Source: Prolixibacteraceae bacterium
GTDB lineage: Bacteria > Bacteroidota > Bacteroidia > Bacteroidales > Prolixibacteraceae
Assembly: GCA_003450125.1 (NCBI GenBank)
Contig: DMFR01000202.1
Coordinates: 1 to 7,994 of the forward strand
Length of the DNA stretch: 7,994 nt
Direction of reading: 5' to 3'
A program made the position numbers and the translations under genes. Numbering within the stretch: position 1 is the first letter of the stretch; each line of letters begins with the position of its first letter. Shown one piece after another: positions 1-6,776 of this stretch. The notes under the pieces are model-generated. The model was not told the DNA's origin. It saw nothing but the letters and a program-made list of their open reading frames with translations, and did no database searches.

Positions 1-71
1 TCACCACAGATTAATCAGATTAATACAAATAAGAAGAATTAATTTGTGTTAATCTGATTAATCTGTGGTGA
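1..71. repeat. Near-perfect 30-bp inverted repeat (intergenic palindrome)
   Basis: Arms 1-30 and 42-71 are reverse complements with one difference, around an 11-base loop. The arms contain a 9-base unit, CAGATTAAT, repeated in tandem. The element begins exactly at the window edge, so it may extend further left. It would fold into a long hairpin in DNA or RNA. No coding region overlaps it. It could be a mobile palindrome, or a bidirectional terminator for a gene outside the window. Confidence 0.85.
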
Positions 72-123
72 ATAAATTTTCTATCTGTTCTATGAGTCCC
101 CGTGTTTAATTTTCATCCAAATA

Positions 124-159
124 TCGATGAAATTTATAAACAAAATAAATGTTCATCGA
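124..159. repeat. Hairpin with 14-bp interrupted stem
   Basis: TCGATGAAATTTAT at 124-137 pairs with ATAAAT-G-TTCATCGA at 145-159, with a single bulged G and a 7-base A-rich loop. It lies in gene-free sequence between the first palindrome and a larger imperfect one. Its function is unknown. A small structured RNA or a remnant of an intergenic repeat are both possible. Confidence 0.6.
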
Positions 160-166
160 GAGAAAC

Positions 167-262
167 CCTCACAATGTAATGAACAGGACAAATTTTGTAA
201 TGAACCTTTCCCCTGATCAATTGGGAAGTATCCTCTTTCTAAAGCGTCCTGTTCTGGTGAGG
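167..262. repeat. Imperfect nested palindrome
   Basis: Two inverted pairs are nested in the same order: CCTCAC (167-172) with GTGAGG (257-262), and GAACAGGAC (181-189) with GTCCTGTTC (246-254). A further TTCCC/GGGAA pair sits inside. The decamer TGTAATGAAC is also directly repeated at 175-184 and 198-207, to within a base of these positions. The nesting suggests a decayed large hairpin rather than chance, but the long loop makes it weaker than the neighbouring palindromes. Confidence 0.45.
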
Positions 263-278
263 CCTCTCCTTGTTTCGT

Positions 279-426
279 GTCTTATTTAAGTCGGACTTAA
301 TTCGTAGATAATAGGTAGATAATTCGTAGATAATTCGAACCTAATACATATTGATACTAATTATCTACCTATTATCTACCTATTATCTACCTATTATCTT
401 CGAATTAAGTCTGACATAAATAAGAC
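279..426. repeat. Large palindrome with 11-bp tandem units in one arm
   Basis: The segment from GTCTTATTT at 279 to about 336 is the imperfect reverse complement of about 360-426, which ends AAATAAGAC. The right arm carries three perfect copies of the 11-base unit ATTATCTACCT (360-392) and a partial fourth. The left arm holds the complementary units in a more degenerate form. The loop, around 337-359, is AT-rich. The whole would form a long cruciform or hairpin. No open reading frame of note is present. Confidence 0.8.
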
Positions 427-507
427 ATCAATAAGACACAAGTATCCTACAAACCAGATAGAAATTACAGGAAAAAATATCAGTGAACCAATCAAAGGGG
501 AATGTCG

Positions 508-543
508 ATGCCTGGTATCATCTTTTGAGACGATACCGGGCAT
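508..543 (-). terminator. Strong hairpin downstream of the lytTR operon, possible terminator
   Basis: On the minus strand this folds into a stem of about 16 bp closed by the tetraloop CAAA. It has one mismatched pair and one G-U pair. It begins 44 bases after the stop codon of the response regulator gene, so it is placed to end that transcript or protect its 3' end. No uridine run follows, so it is not a textbook intrinsic terminator. Confidence 0.45.
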
Positions 544-587
544 AAGCTATGGGTTAATAGCAGGTAGTTACTGGCCAGAAAGATCAG

Positions 588-1307
588 CTAGTGTTTGATT
601 TTACTGATGAACTCAGCCCGATAGGGTTCTCCAAGGGTCAATACCAATGGATTTTCTGAGTGAGAGAGAATGTTGAGGATAATTTGTTCGGATGAAAAGT
701 ACTTGACACAACTCATGGCAATGAGTTCTTTTTTGTTGATGCGGCAAAATTCCTCCACCGGTAAAAGGGACATCAGTTTTTCAAACGAAATGTTTTTCAA
801 CTGCATAGTGGTACCATCGGCCAAAAGGGCTGTTTTATCACGGGGATCTATTTCCGAAGTCTTGACATAGACCAGTTGATCACCTTGCAGCACGCAAATT
901 CCCTTGCTGGTATTGATCCTAAAGTTTCCGGCAGGCTTGCTCCGGTTTTCAATCCATTGAATGGCCTTCTTTACGGCATGTTGAAGTCGTTCAAACTTTA
1001 CGGGCTTCATCACATAGTCGATGGCATCCAGGTCGAAGGCATCAGTGGCATAATCCCTGTAAGCGGTGGTAAAGATAACAGGTTTGTCCTTGAGCAGTGC
1101 AGCGAGCTGTATCCCATTGATACCGGGCATTTCAATGTCCAGGATACAAAGATCGAATGCCAGGTTGGGAAACTCTTTGAGAAACACCTCCGGGTCATTA
1201 AAAGCCCTGATCACTTCCAGTTCGGGGATCTGTTCACAGAGCAGTTTCAGGTACGAAAGGCCTGGCAACTCATCGTCCAGCAGCAAGCACTTTAGCTTTG
1301 TATTCAA
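588..1307 (-). CDS. LytTR-family response regulator
   Basis: This is a two-component response regulator that binds DNA when phosphorylated by its partner kinase. Residues 6-120 are a receiver (CheY-like) domain, with acidic pair D11/D12, phospho-acceptor D56 in LDIEMPG, switch T79/T80 in FTTAY, and K100 in MKPV. Residues about 125-235 form the beta-rich LytTR DNA-binding domain; RINKKELIAM is typical of it. The length of 239 residues is normal for the AgrA/LytR group in Bacteroidota. The start is a TTG at 1305-1307: an in-frame TAA lies four codons upstream, and no ATG precedes the D11/D12 pair, so a later start would damage the fold. It overlaps the kinase gene by 38 bases in another frame, indicating co-transcription and probably translational coupling. 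The target genes are unknown. Confidence 0.93.
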   Translation of the reverse strand: MNTKLKCLLLDDELPGLSYLKLLCEQIPELEVIRAFNDPEVFLKEFPNLAFDLCILDIEMPGINGIQLAALLKDKPVIFTTAYRDYATDAFDLDAIDYVMKPVKFERLQHAVKKAIQWIENRSKPAGNFRINTSKGICVLQGDQLVYVKTSEIDPRDKTALLADGTTMQLKNISFEKLMSLLPVEEFCRINKKELIAMSCVKYFSSEQIILNILSHSENPLVLTLGEPYRAEFISKIKH

Positions 1308-2043
1308 GCAAGTCGATTTTTAATTGTGCGATATAGACATTGTCCTCGGTAAAACGTTCAAATTTGAAATGATCATTGTAAATGATCTTCAGGCGTTGCT
1401 CCAGGGAATGGTTCCCAAAACCTCCCTTTTCCTTTTTAATGGGCGATTTGGCAGATATTTTATTGGCCACCGTAAGGCCGAAAGTGTTGTCATTGAATTC
1501 AAAAACGATAGAGATAAAGGCCTCATGGCTTTGCAGGTCAGCGTATTTAAAGGCATTTTCAATTAAATCAGTTGAAATGAAGGGGGCAAGCATGTGTTGA
1601 TGATACAAGGGCTCATTTTCATTGATTTTCAGTTTGACCTTTAAATCAAACAGCGGGCTTAACTTGATCTTGTTGATTTCGATCAGGTTAAGGGCAAATT
1701 CCACTTCCTGCTTGGGGGTTACGAATTTCTTGCGGCTGTCGTAAAGGATATAATCCAGCACGTTGGACAGCTTGTCCAATGCAAAATAGGTCTGGTAGGC
1801 ATGGGATTGTACCGAGTTGAGTATATTTTTGAACAGATGGGGATTGAGCCTTGAATCCAGGTTGTCCAATTGTATTTCGTTGAATTTGGTCTCCAGTTCC
1901 TGGTATTTCAATTCCAGCGTTCGTTTCCTGTCTATTGACTGACGGATCCCAAGGACCAGGTAAATGACCAAAGCCGTTAATAAGGCCAGCAGGCCGATCA
2001 ATCCATAAAAAAGCCAGGCAGGCAAACTCATTGGGGACTCCAT
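1270..2043 (-). CDS. LytS/YehU-type sensor histidine kinase
   Basis: This is a membrane-bound histidine kinase that would phosphorylate the response regulator encoded next. One hydrophobic segment at residues 9-32 anchors it. A short coiled-coil-like stretch (about 38-63) leads into the His_kinase domain, with H69 in LNPHLFKNILNS as the likely phosphorylated histidine. This is a Bacteroidota variant of the usual NPHFLFN motif. The ATP-binding region has an N-box, DLIENAFKYA (N163), and a degenerate G-box, GGFGN (207-211), followed by SLEQRL. There is no extracellular sensor domain, so the signal may be sensed in the membrane or through an unseen partner. The ATG at 2041-2043 is chosen because it precedes the membrane helix. 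M5 is an alternative start. Confidence 0.92.
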   Translation of the reverse strand: MESPMSLPAWLFYGLIGLLALLTALVIYLVLGIRQSIDRKRTLELKYQELETKFNEIQLDNLDSRLNPHLFKNILNSVQSHAYQTYFALDKLSNVLDYILYDSRKKFVTPKQEVEFALNLIEINKIKLSPLFDLKVKLKINENEPLYHQHMLAPFISTDLIENAFKYADLQSHEAFISIVFEFNDNTFGLTVANKISAKSPIKKEKGGFGNHSLEQRLKIIYNDHFKFERFTEDNVYIAQLKIDLLEYKAKVLAAGR

Positions 2044-2059
2044 TGGATCTATTTTTGGG

Positions 2060-2067
2060 TAAAGTTA
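2060..2067 (-). promoter_or_regulatory. Possible -7 promoter element of the kinase-regulator operon
   Basis: On the minus strand TAACTTTA differs by one base from the Bacteroidota -7 consensus TAnnTTTG. It sits 16 bases before the kinase start codon. No convincing -33 TTTG lies at the right distance, so this is only a candidate. Placement between the palindromic element at 2136-2253 and the gene is consistent with a separate transcription unit. Confidence 0.2.
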
Positions 2068-2135
2068 ATGATTTCAATGGATGCTTTTCCATCTGGGGAA
2101 GCAGAAGGTATTTTCGATGAAATATTTTGAGGAAT

Positions 2136-2253
2136 GAGGGTGTCTAAAAAGAAATAATTAACACACAGCCACCAAGGAACGGAGATATAAGTTATTGATA
2201 AACATATCTTTCCTGGTGTTTAATTTTGTTTATTCTACTTTTTGGACATCCTC
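2136..2253 (+). repeat. Palindromic intergenic element, copy 1
   Basis: The ends are 16-bp inverted repeats, GAGGGTGTCTAAAAAG and CTTTTTGGACATCCTC, with two differences. The element aligns over its whole length with the reverse complement of 6777-6907. Shared blocks include CGGAGA, ATAAGTTATTGA, GTTTAATTTTGTTTATTC (with small changes) and both ends. Its interior is more decayed than in copy 2. It sits 20 bases beyond the stop codon of the fusion gene, so it could terminate that transcript. It resembles a MITE or REP-like sequence, with no transposase in the window. Confidence 0.85.
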
Positions 2254-2272
2254 TGAATACATAGAGGTCGTC

Positions 2273-3616
2273 TTATAGATTAAAATTCCAGCTCAAATTG
2301 GCCGCCATGCCAAAGGATTGAAGTCTGACTCCTGCAAAGCCTATATCCTTAAAAGGAATTTTCATGTAGGGCTGTAAACCGATACTAACCCTGGAACTTA
2401 AACGCTGCTCGAAACTGGCCTGTAAATTCAAAACACCCAGCCAATGCTGATTCTCATTGGCCACATGATAGGACAGCGGGCTATTGTTGTCATTTTGAGC
2501 ATAATTGAAACGATAATCTTCCCTGAGCATCATATAGGAAGAAATACCGGAGCCTGCACTGATTGTTTTATTTTTCCTTCTGAGGAAAGTATAATTGATA
2601 TTTAATGGAATGTCAAGTACACGACAATCTGCACTGACTGATTTGGGAAAGTATTCCGTCCAGATATTGCGCGTTGGGGTATAGTTGCCAAATGCGGTTT
2701 CGTACAGTTTTTTGGCATAAATGCCCCCTGTACTGAAACTCCAGTTTTTTGCAATCCGATAGGATACCAAAAGACCAAAATCATTTCCCAAACTGGCATT
2801 GTTCAGGTTATTTACCCCATTATAATCAGGAGCAGCCAGCACACTCAAAGCCAATCGACGCATTCGAGGTTCTGAGATAGGCTGTTCATTGGGTTCCCCG
2901 ATGGCTGCAAATAGAGGTTCATCAGCAGAGGACCGGTTGCGCTCAGGAGATTTCGCCAGTTCCGGTTGAGTTGGAGGCTGTTCCTTTGGCCTGACCTTTG
3001 ACTCGGTCGTTGCCTTTTGGCCGGTTAAGTTTTCCTCCCGCAGGGAATCAGCAGCAGAATAAAGTTTCCGATCAGCAGATTCCACAAGAGTAGTCTGATT
3101 TAGAGAATGTTCTGTTGAACTGGCGTTGGCAGCTGTGGTTGCTTTTTGAACCTTTAAGCTTTCCATCCCTATGGTATCATGATCTGTCATCTGCTTTTCT
3201 CTCCTACTGGCAATTGAACGTTGCTGAGCAGACCCTACTTTCGGGGGCTTGTTTTGTGCCAATGGGACTTTGGACCTTGGTTTTGTTGTACTGACTATTT
3301 CTTTTCCTTTCGGTGAAGTGATGGATTGATATTGCTCTGGTTTTTTATTCTGATCTTTCTGCTGAACTTCAGCCTGCTGAATGACTTGATTTGTGCCTTC
3401 AGGCCATAAGATACGGATGGCAAAAAACAATAGGATCAATGCGGCAACACCACCCAGGCGACTTAACCAGAAGAGACCCCGCTTCTTTCTTTCATGCCGG
3501 TCGAGACGCTGCTTTAGTTTTGACCATTCGCCTTCCTGAAAAGTCACAAGAACCTCTCCAGGATGAAGTCCTTCCCGAAATAACTGGTCTATATCTTCTA
3601 AATTCCTCTTAGTCAT
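2273..3616 (-). CDS. Membrane-anchored anti-sigma-like protein fused to an outer-membrane beta-barrel domain
   Basis: The protein probably controls the ECF sigma factor encoded just upstream. Numbering from an upstream TTG at 3623-3625, residues 8-45 are a charged cytoplasmic segment (IDQLFREGL, then W34 and KLKQRL), like anti-sigma N-termini in Bacteroidota. A single transmembrane helix spans about 51-74. Residues 77-253 are a disordered K/Q/S/E/T-rich linker containing two 43-residue repeat units (QKATT at 160 and 203). About 254-450 alternate polar and hydrophobic strands, as in small OmpA/PorT-like barrels (for example NWSFSTGGIYA, LDIPLNINYTF). The ATG at 3614-3616 is preferred to the TTG three codons upstream; a TAA lies just before. 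The protein appears to have both an inner-membrane helix and an outer-membrane-type barrel, so the linker would cross the periplasm. The anti-sigma role is inferred from context and architecture. No zinc-binding HXXXCXXC motif is present. Confidence 0.8.
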   Translation of the reverse strand: MTKRNLEDIDQLFREGLHPGEVLVTFQEGEWSKLKQRLDRHERKKRGLFWLSRLGGVAALILLFFAIRILWPEGTNQVIQQAEVQQKDQNKKPEQYQSITSPKGKEIVSTTKPRSKVPLAQNKPPKVGSAQQRSIASRREKQMTDHDTIGMESLKVQKATTAANASSTEHSLNQTTLVESADRKLYSAADSLREENLTGQKATTESKVRPKEQPPTQPELAKSPERNRSSADEPLFAAIGEPNEQPISEPRMRRLALSVLAAPDYNGVNNLNNASLGNDFGLLVSYRIAKNWSFSTGGIYAKKLYETAFGNYTPTRNIWTEYFPKSVSADCRVLDIPLNINYTFLRRKNKTISAGSGISSYMMLREDYRFNYAQNDNNSPLSYHVANENQHWLGVLNLQASFEQRLSSRVSIGLQPYMKIPFKDIGFAGVRLQSFGMAANLSWNFNL

Positions 3617-3632
3617 GTTTGTCAATTGTTAA

Positions 3633-3673
3633 CTTTGGGAAAGATTGATATTTTTTGTAAATCTTTCCCAGAG
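3633..3673 (-). promoter_or_regulatory. Intercistronic hairpin between sigma factor and fusion gene
   Basis: CTTTGGGAAAGATT (3633-3646) and AATCTTTCCCAGAG (3660-3673) form a 14-bp stem with one mismatch and a 13-base loop. It fills most of the gap between the sigma stop codon (3676) and the fusion start. On the minus strand no uridine run follows, so it may tune translation, mRNA decay or read-through rather than terminate. On the plus strand it is followed by TTTTAT, so it could stop antisense transcription. Confidence 0.6.
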
Positions 3674-3675
3674 TT

Positions 3676-4248
3676 TTATACGCTATTAAATTTCAGTACC
3701 AACAGGATAATAACCGATTGGGGAACAGATAACATCTGCTGTAATTTCTGCCGTGCCTTGTGTAGGTTTGACCTGGAAGTACTTGTACTGATCCCTGTCA
3801 TTTCGGCAATTTCTTCATGAGAATAACCATCAACGGCATATAAGTTAAAAACGATCCGGTAGGCAGGAGGAAGACGTTGGATCAATGACAGCAAATCCTC
3901 ATAGTCCAATTTATGCTCAACGGAGGACTCATTGGTTTTTGGTTCTGATTTTTCCAATCCTACATATTGACTCCATTTAAGGTTGGTCCTGTAATAGTCA
4001 ATGGAAGCATTGTACATGATTTTACTCAGCCAAGCCAAAAAAGATCTACTTTTATCATATTTCTCCATATTGGTAAAGGCCTTAAAAAAACCTTCATTCA
4101 ATACTTCAGCAGCTTCATATCGATTATCGGCATATCGCAGACAAATTTTCATGGCAAAACCATAAAGCTCTTTGTACAACAATTCCTGACTTTTCCGGTC
4201 ATTGTCCATACAACCATCAATAATCCGCTGTAATTCCTTTTCAACCAT
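3676..4248 (-). CDS. ECF-type RNA polymerase sigma-70 factor
   Basis: This is an extracytoplasmic-function sigma factor that would direct RNA polymerase to a small set of promoters. Region 2 covers about residues 18-90, including AAEVLNEGFFKAFTNMEKYD (core and -10 recognition) and RSFLAWLSKIMYNASIDYYR. A variable linker spans 91-117. Region 4 covers about 118-173, with LPPAYRIVFNLYAVDGYS and the helix-turn-helix HEEIAEMTGISTSTSRSNLH contacting the -35. The length of 190 residues is normal. A hydrophobic tail, SVIILLVLKF, follows region 4 and is longer than usual. The ATG at 4246-4248 precedes region 2 properly. Its downstream neighbour, 59 bases away, is a membrane-anchored anti-sigma-like protein, which fits the usual pairing of an ECF factor with its inhibitor. 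Confidence 0.93.
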   Translation of the reverse strand: MVEKELQRIIDGCMDNDRKSQELLYKELYGFAMKICLRYADNRYEAAEVLNEGFFKAFTNMEKYDKSRSFLAWLSKIMYNASIDYYRTNLKWSQYVGLEKSEPKTNESSVEHKLDYEDLLSLIQRLPPAYRIVFNLYAVDGYSHEEIAEMTGISTSTSRSNLHKARQKLQQMLSVPQSVIILLVLKFNSV

Positions 4249-4318
4249 TCATCCAAAAAGTAAATCATCTATGTACAAGTTAACGAAATTATCGATGCCT
4301 TTGTTTAAATTCATGGGT

Positions 4319-5308
4319 TCAATTCATTGATGAATCTGGCTTTTTATTTAACGTATCTGGTTTTTTAAATGTAAAGGTGCGGGTAATGCTGAAGCCCCAG
4401 CGAAATCCGCCTTTGGTCCACGAACTGCTGGTACTTGGGATAGACTGGTTTTCCAGAATGGCGGTAGAATTGGTAAAGATGAAATTAAAAACATGACCGC
4501 CTGTTTCCATTTCAAGGCCAACTCCCAGAGGATTATAGAACTTAAATCCCTTTTGCTGAAGGAAATAATCTTTGCTTTCTTTACTTCTGAAACTATAGAA
4601 GTAATCGGCGATAAGGGCCATTCGATGACTGAGTTTCATCCTTCCTCCCATTCCCAGGCCAAATAGATTGTTCATATCCATAAAGGAGACATAATTCCTT
4701 CGGACATAAGTCGGCAACAAGGCCAGTGAAAGGTCATCGTTGAACTTCCTGGCAATAATGGCCTGGGTAAGAAAGCTCAGCCGATCGGAGAACTTTTGAA
4801 AATCGGCATCTGATGTTGTAAGGTTCAGCTTTTGCATCCCTGAAGCCACCCCATTGGCATATAAAGTGACCGAGACAGGTATTCGATTATCGGTAGATTG
4901 CCGGATTAACCTGAATTTTGGTTTGATATAGAACAATTCCCTCTGACTGGTATTGGTGCCATTGGGTGCTCCTTTGGTTCGGCCAACCCCCAAACTCAAC
5001 CGATTGGTGATTCCATAGTCAAACCCAATCAAGATGTCTGAAGCATTATCCAGGCCATAAAAGGTCTGGATCCCGCCAAAGCTTCCTGCAATATCGCCGA
5101 AACGGTGCATGACTACAAAAAGCATGTCATGTTTGTGCATCGTTTCATTGGATTGCCCGTTTAGGATTTGCGGTGATTTAAAAGTTGCTGTTACCGGAAT
5201 GTTCTTACTCTTTGGAACTAATTCATCCATCTGTTGATCCAAATCTTCCTGTGCCTTCAGCAAGGGAATGCAAATAAAGAAAAATGACAGTATTAGAATT
5301 GTTCTCAT
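4319..5308 (-). CDS. DUF5777-like outer-membrane beta-barrel protein
   Basis: This is a predicted outer-membrane barrel of about 329 residues with unknown substrate. Starting at the ATG at 5306-5308 gives a clean Sec signal peptide: MRT, a hydrophobic core ILILSFFFICIPLL, then KA and cleavage before Q20. An upstream ATG at 5351-5353 would bury this signal behind 15 extra residues, so the downstream start is preferred. The mature protein shows alternating strands with aromatic ends, such as DILIGFDYGITNRLSLGVGR, LFYIKPKFRLI and GFRWGFSITRTFTF. MLFVVMHRFGDIAG after the N-terminal segment recalls the DUF5777 family of Bacteroidota, which I recall as being often encoded beside c-type cytochromes. 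Here it follows a cytochrome gene with a 60-base gap, probably in one operon. The family call is from memory of sequence features, not a search. Confidence 0.78.
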   Translation of the reverse strand: MRTILILSFFFICIPLLKAQEDLDQQMDELVPKSKNIPVTATFKSPQILNGQSNETMHKHDMLFVVMHRFGDIAGSFGGIQTFYGLDNASDILIGFDYGITNRLSLGVGRTKGAPNGTNTSQRELFYIKPKFRLIRQSTDNRIPVSVTLYANGVASGMQKLNLTTSDADFQKFSDRLSFLTQAIIARKFNDDLSLALLPTYVRRNYVSFMDMNNLFGLGMGGRMKLSHRMALIADYFYSFRSKESKDYFLQQKGFKFYNPLGVGLEMETGGHVFNFIFTNSTAILENQSIPSTSSSWTKGGFRWGFSITRTFTFKKPDTLNKKPDSSMN

Positions 5309-5368
5309 TGGGCTAATTTTTACGATTGGTACCAGTACATGAATACTAACCATAGACTTCGTACAGTT

Positions 5369-5743
5369 TTACTTTTCCGGCGAACAGTTACTGATCCAGA
5401 TGTTCAATGAATCACGTGTGCTTTTGGGAAGCGGGGCATGGCCCTGTGGCATATCTGCACGATCCTGAATGACCCTGACATAAAAGTAGTCAAGATGAGG
5501 TTTTACACCGTTATAGGTGGTGAAATTTCCCAGCCCAGGGGAATTGCCTCCCTGGTGGCAAATGATACAGTTACGGGAAAGAATGTTTTTCACATAATTG
5601 TCATAGGTAATGTTCATACCTGGGAATTGTGGTGTACAATTGGACGGTCCCTGACTTTCATCAATGGTTTCAGGGGCCATGTTGGTACATCCGCAAATAA
5701 GGAGGGTAATTCCTACAATCAGTATTTTATGCTTGATTTTCAT
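5369..5743 (-). CDS. Single-heme c-type cytochrome lipoprotein
   Basis: This is a small lipid-anchored electron-transfer protein of 124 residues. Residues 1-18 are a lipoprotein signal, with KIKHK, a hydrophobic stretch and lipobox ICG-C19. C19 would be lipidated. One heme-binding CXXCH motif (CIICH, 59-63) follows NYVKNILSRN. M98 in DMPQGHAPLPKS is the likely second heme ligand, and the segment to LNIWISN resembles the C-terminal helix of short cytochrome c domains. C36 and C120 are extra cysteines that might form a disulfide. There is no K(D/E)2 surface-export signal after C19, so a periplasm-facing anchor is likely. It precedes the barrel gene by 60 bases, suggesting a shared envelope redox or transport role. 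The electron donor and acceptor are not evident. Confidence 0.87.
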   Translation of the reverse strand: MKIKHKILIVGITLLICGCTNMAPETIDESQGPSNCTPQFPGMNITYDNYVKNILSRNCIICHQGGNSPGLGNFTTYNGVKPHLDYFYVRVIQDRADMPQGHAPLPKSTRDSLNIWISNCSPEK

Positions 5744-5766
5744 CTGTTGGTTTGCATTACGGTTTA

Positions 5767-5793
5767 CACGAATTTAAACGATTTATACGGATT
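5767..5793. repeat. 27-base 9-bp-periodic motif (CACGAATT family)
   Basis: Three degenerate 9-base units, CACGAATTT, AAACGATTT and ATACGGATT, lie just upstream of the cytochrome gene. The reverse complement of 7968-7994 gives the same three-unit series with four or five differences. It is a single arm without an evident partner arm here, so it may be a half element. It lies within the likely promoter region of the cytochrome operon. Confidence 0.45.
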
Positions 5794-5944
5794 CTCCCCC
5801 GATAAAGGTGCACGGGAACTAGATATTTATAGAAAGATTATCCCCTGTAAGGCTCTATGATGCAGTGTAAAGAGACCACCTTAATCTTTCCTCAATACCC
5901 TATGTAATCGGTATGGTTCGTATCTTTCTTAACATTTTTTACAG

Positions 5945-5989
5945 GCAAAAAGCAAAGCCAGAAGCCCCGGCATCAATCATTACCGGGGC
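5945..5989 (-). terminator. Intrinsic terminator of the CHRD lipoprotein gene
   Basis: On the minus strand GCCCCGG and CCGGGGC (5964-5989) form a perfect 7-bp GC stem around a 12-base loop. It is followed by a T-rich run, TTCTGGCTTTGCTTTTTG. The stem begins 17 bases after the stop codon at 6006-6008. The GC-rich stem stands out from the AT-rich surroundings, and this is the most terminator-like structure in the window. Confidence 0.75.
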
Positions 5990-6005
5990 CTGACGCGCTG
6001 CATAA

Positions 6006-6515
6006 TTAGTAACCGTAATTATAACCTCCGCCCCCACCTCCAGTGGTAGTTGGACTGCTTGCTTTTGTTAAAGTTGCTATAATTTCACCTCCTGGATTAT
6101 TGGCAGTGTGTATTTGTATATAAACTTTCCCCGCAGCCAGATCAGTAGCCTGAGTAGAAGTAAAAGTAGCAGTCCCCGAATACGTACCACTGGTGGCTGT
6201 AGGAAATCCTGTAATTGGAATGATAACAGGACCTGCATCATGGAAATGCATCGCTGCAGCATTTGATGTTAAGCCACTCCAGGTCACCGTATAGGTTAAA
6301 ACCATGGTCGTCGCATTAAAGGTTCCGGTTGCTGTTCCGGTTGCCGATGTTACAATGGCGTCAGTAGACTTGACAAAACTTCCTGAATAACTCACCGATC
6401 CATTCACAACGGTGTTATCATCCTTCTTACAAGATGAAAATCCAATGATAAGAACAAGAACAGTTATTCCAACTGTTTGGGCATTAATCGTAATAAACTT
6501 AATAATTGTTTTCAT
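6006..6515 (-). CDS. CHRD-domain lipoprotein, probably surface exposed
   Basis: This is a 169-residue lipoprotein. The N-terminus has a hydrophobic segment (14-26) and lipobox FSS-C29, followed by KKDD. CKKDD matches the K(D/E)2 type of lipoprotein export signal known in Bacteroidota, so it is predicted to reach the cell surface. Residues about 40-150 form a CHRD domain, a beta-rich fold first described in chordin: GTFNATTMVLTYTVTWSGL (64-82), MHFHD (89-93) and YIQIHTANNPGGEI (132-145). Its molecular role in bacteria is not established; a ligand- or metal-binding role for the HFH motif is a guess. The tail, six glycines then YNYGY (158-169), is low complexity. The gene has its own terminator and a 262-base gap to the cytochrome gene, so it is probably monocistronic. 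The start ATG precedes the signal peptide directly. Confidence 0.88.
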   Translation of the reverse strand: MKTIIKFITINAQTVGITVLVLIIGFSSCKKDDNTVVNGSVSYSGSFVKSTDAIVTSATGTATGTFNATTMVLTYTVTWSGLTSNAAAMHFHDAGPVIIPITGFPTATSGTYSGTATFTSTQATDLAAGKVYIQIHTANNPGGEIIATLTKASSPTTTGGGGGGYNYGY

Positions 6516-6776
6516 GGCTCTAATTGTTAGTTATGAATAAAAATGATTACAATGTTTTCGTGTTAAAAGCCTTTTAATAAATGCTTCTATAATCCATACG
6601 GAATGAAAATCGAAAACGCTGCTTGGTCATTAAAATAAAATACATATTTGTCCTTTATTTTTACTCACCCTTTGGATAGATTAAAGACTCTCTGGTGGCA
6701 TGTCAATCCTGCAATGTCCTTACTGACAATACCAGGACTTTCGCATAGCTTAATTTTTAGAAGTTAAAAATCCGAT
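6516..6776. other. Gene-free upstream region of the CHRD gene
   Basis: This 261-base AT-rich stretch must hold the CHRD promoter, but no good match to the Bacteroidota -33/-7 consensus was found. No credible open reading frame on either strand and no strong hairpin were seen before the palindromic element that starts at 6777. Confidence 0.5.

Noticed and set aside
876..1566. Several plus-strand frames of 70-140 codons opposite the kinase and regulator genes
   Set aside because: They lie antisense to genes with clear catalytic motifs and show no family features. They are shadows of the coding strand.
1688..2092. A 134-codon minus-strand frame overlapping the kinase start
   Set aside because: It is in a different frame from the kinase, which has the His, N-box and G-box motifs. 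The overlapping frame is proline-rich noise.
3628..4284. GTTAAC before both the sigma gene (4279-4284) and the fusion gene (3628-3633) as a shared ECF promoter element
   Set aside because: The hexamer is a 6-base palindrome likely by chance in AT-rich DNA, the distances to the starts differ, and no shared -10 partner was found.
5309..5353. Longer N-terminus for the DUF5777-like barrel protein
   Set aside because: The extra 15 residues would precede a complete signal peptide and serve no evident purpose. The internal ATG gives a normal MRT-hydrophobic-KA-Q signal.
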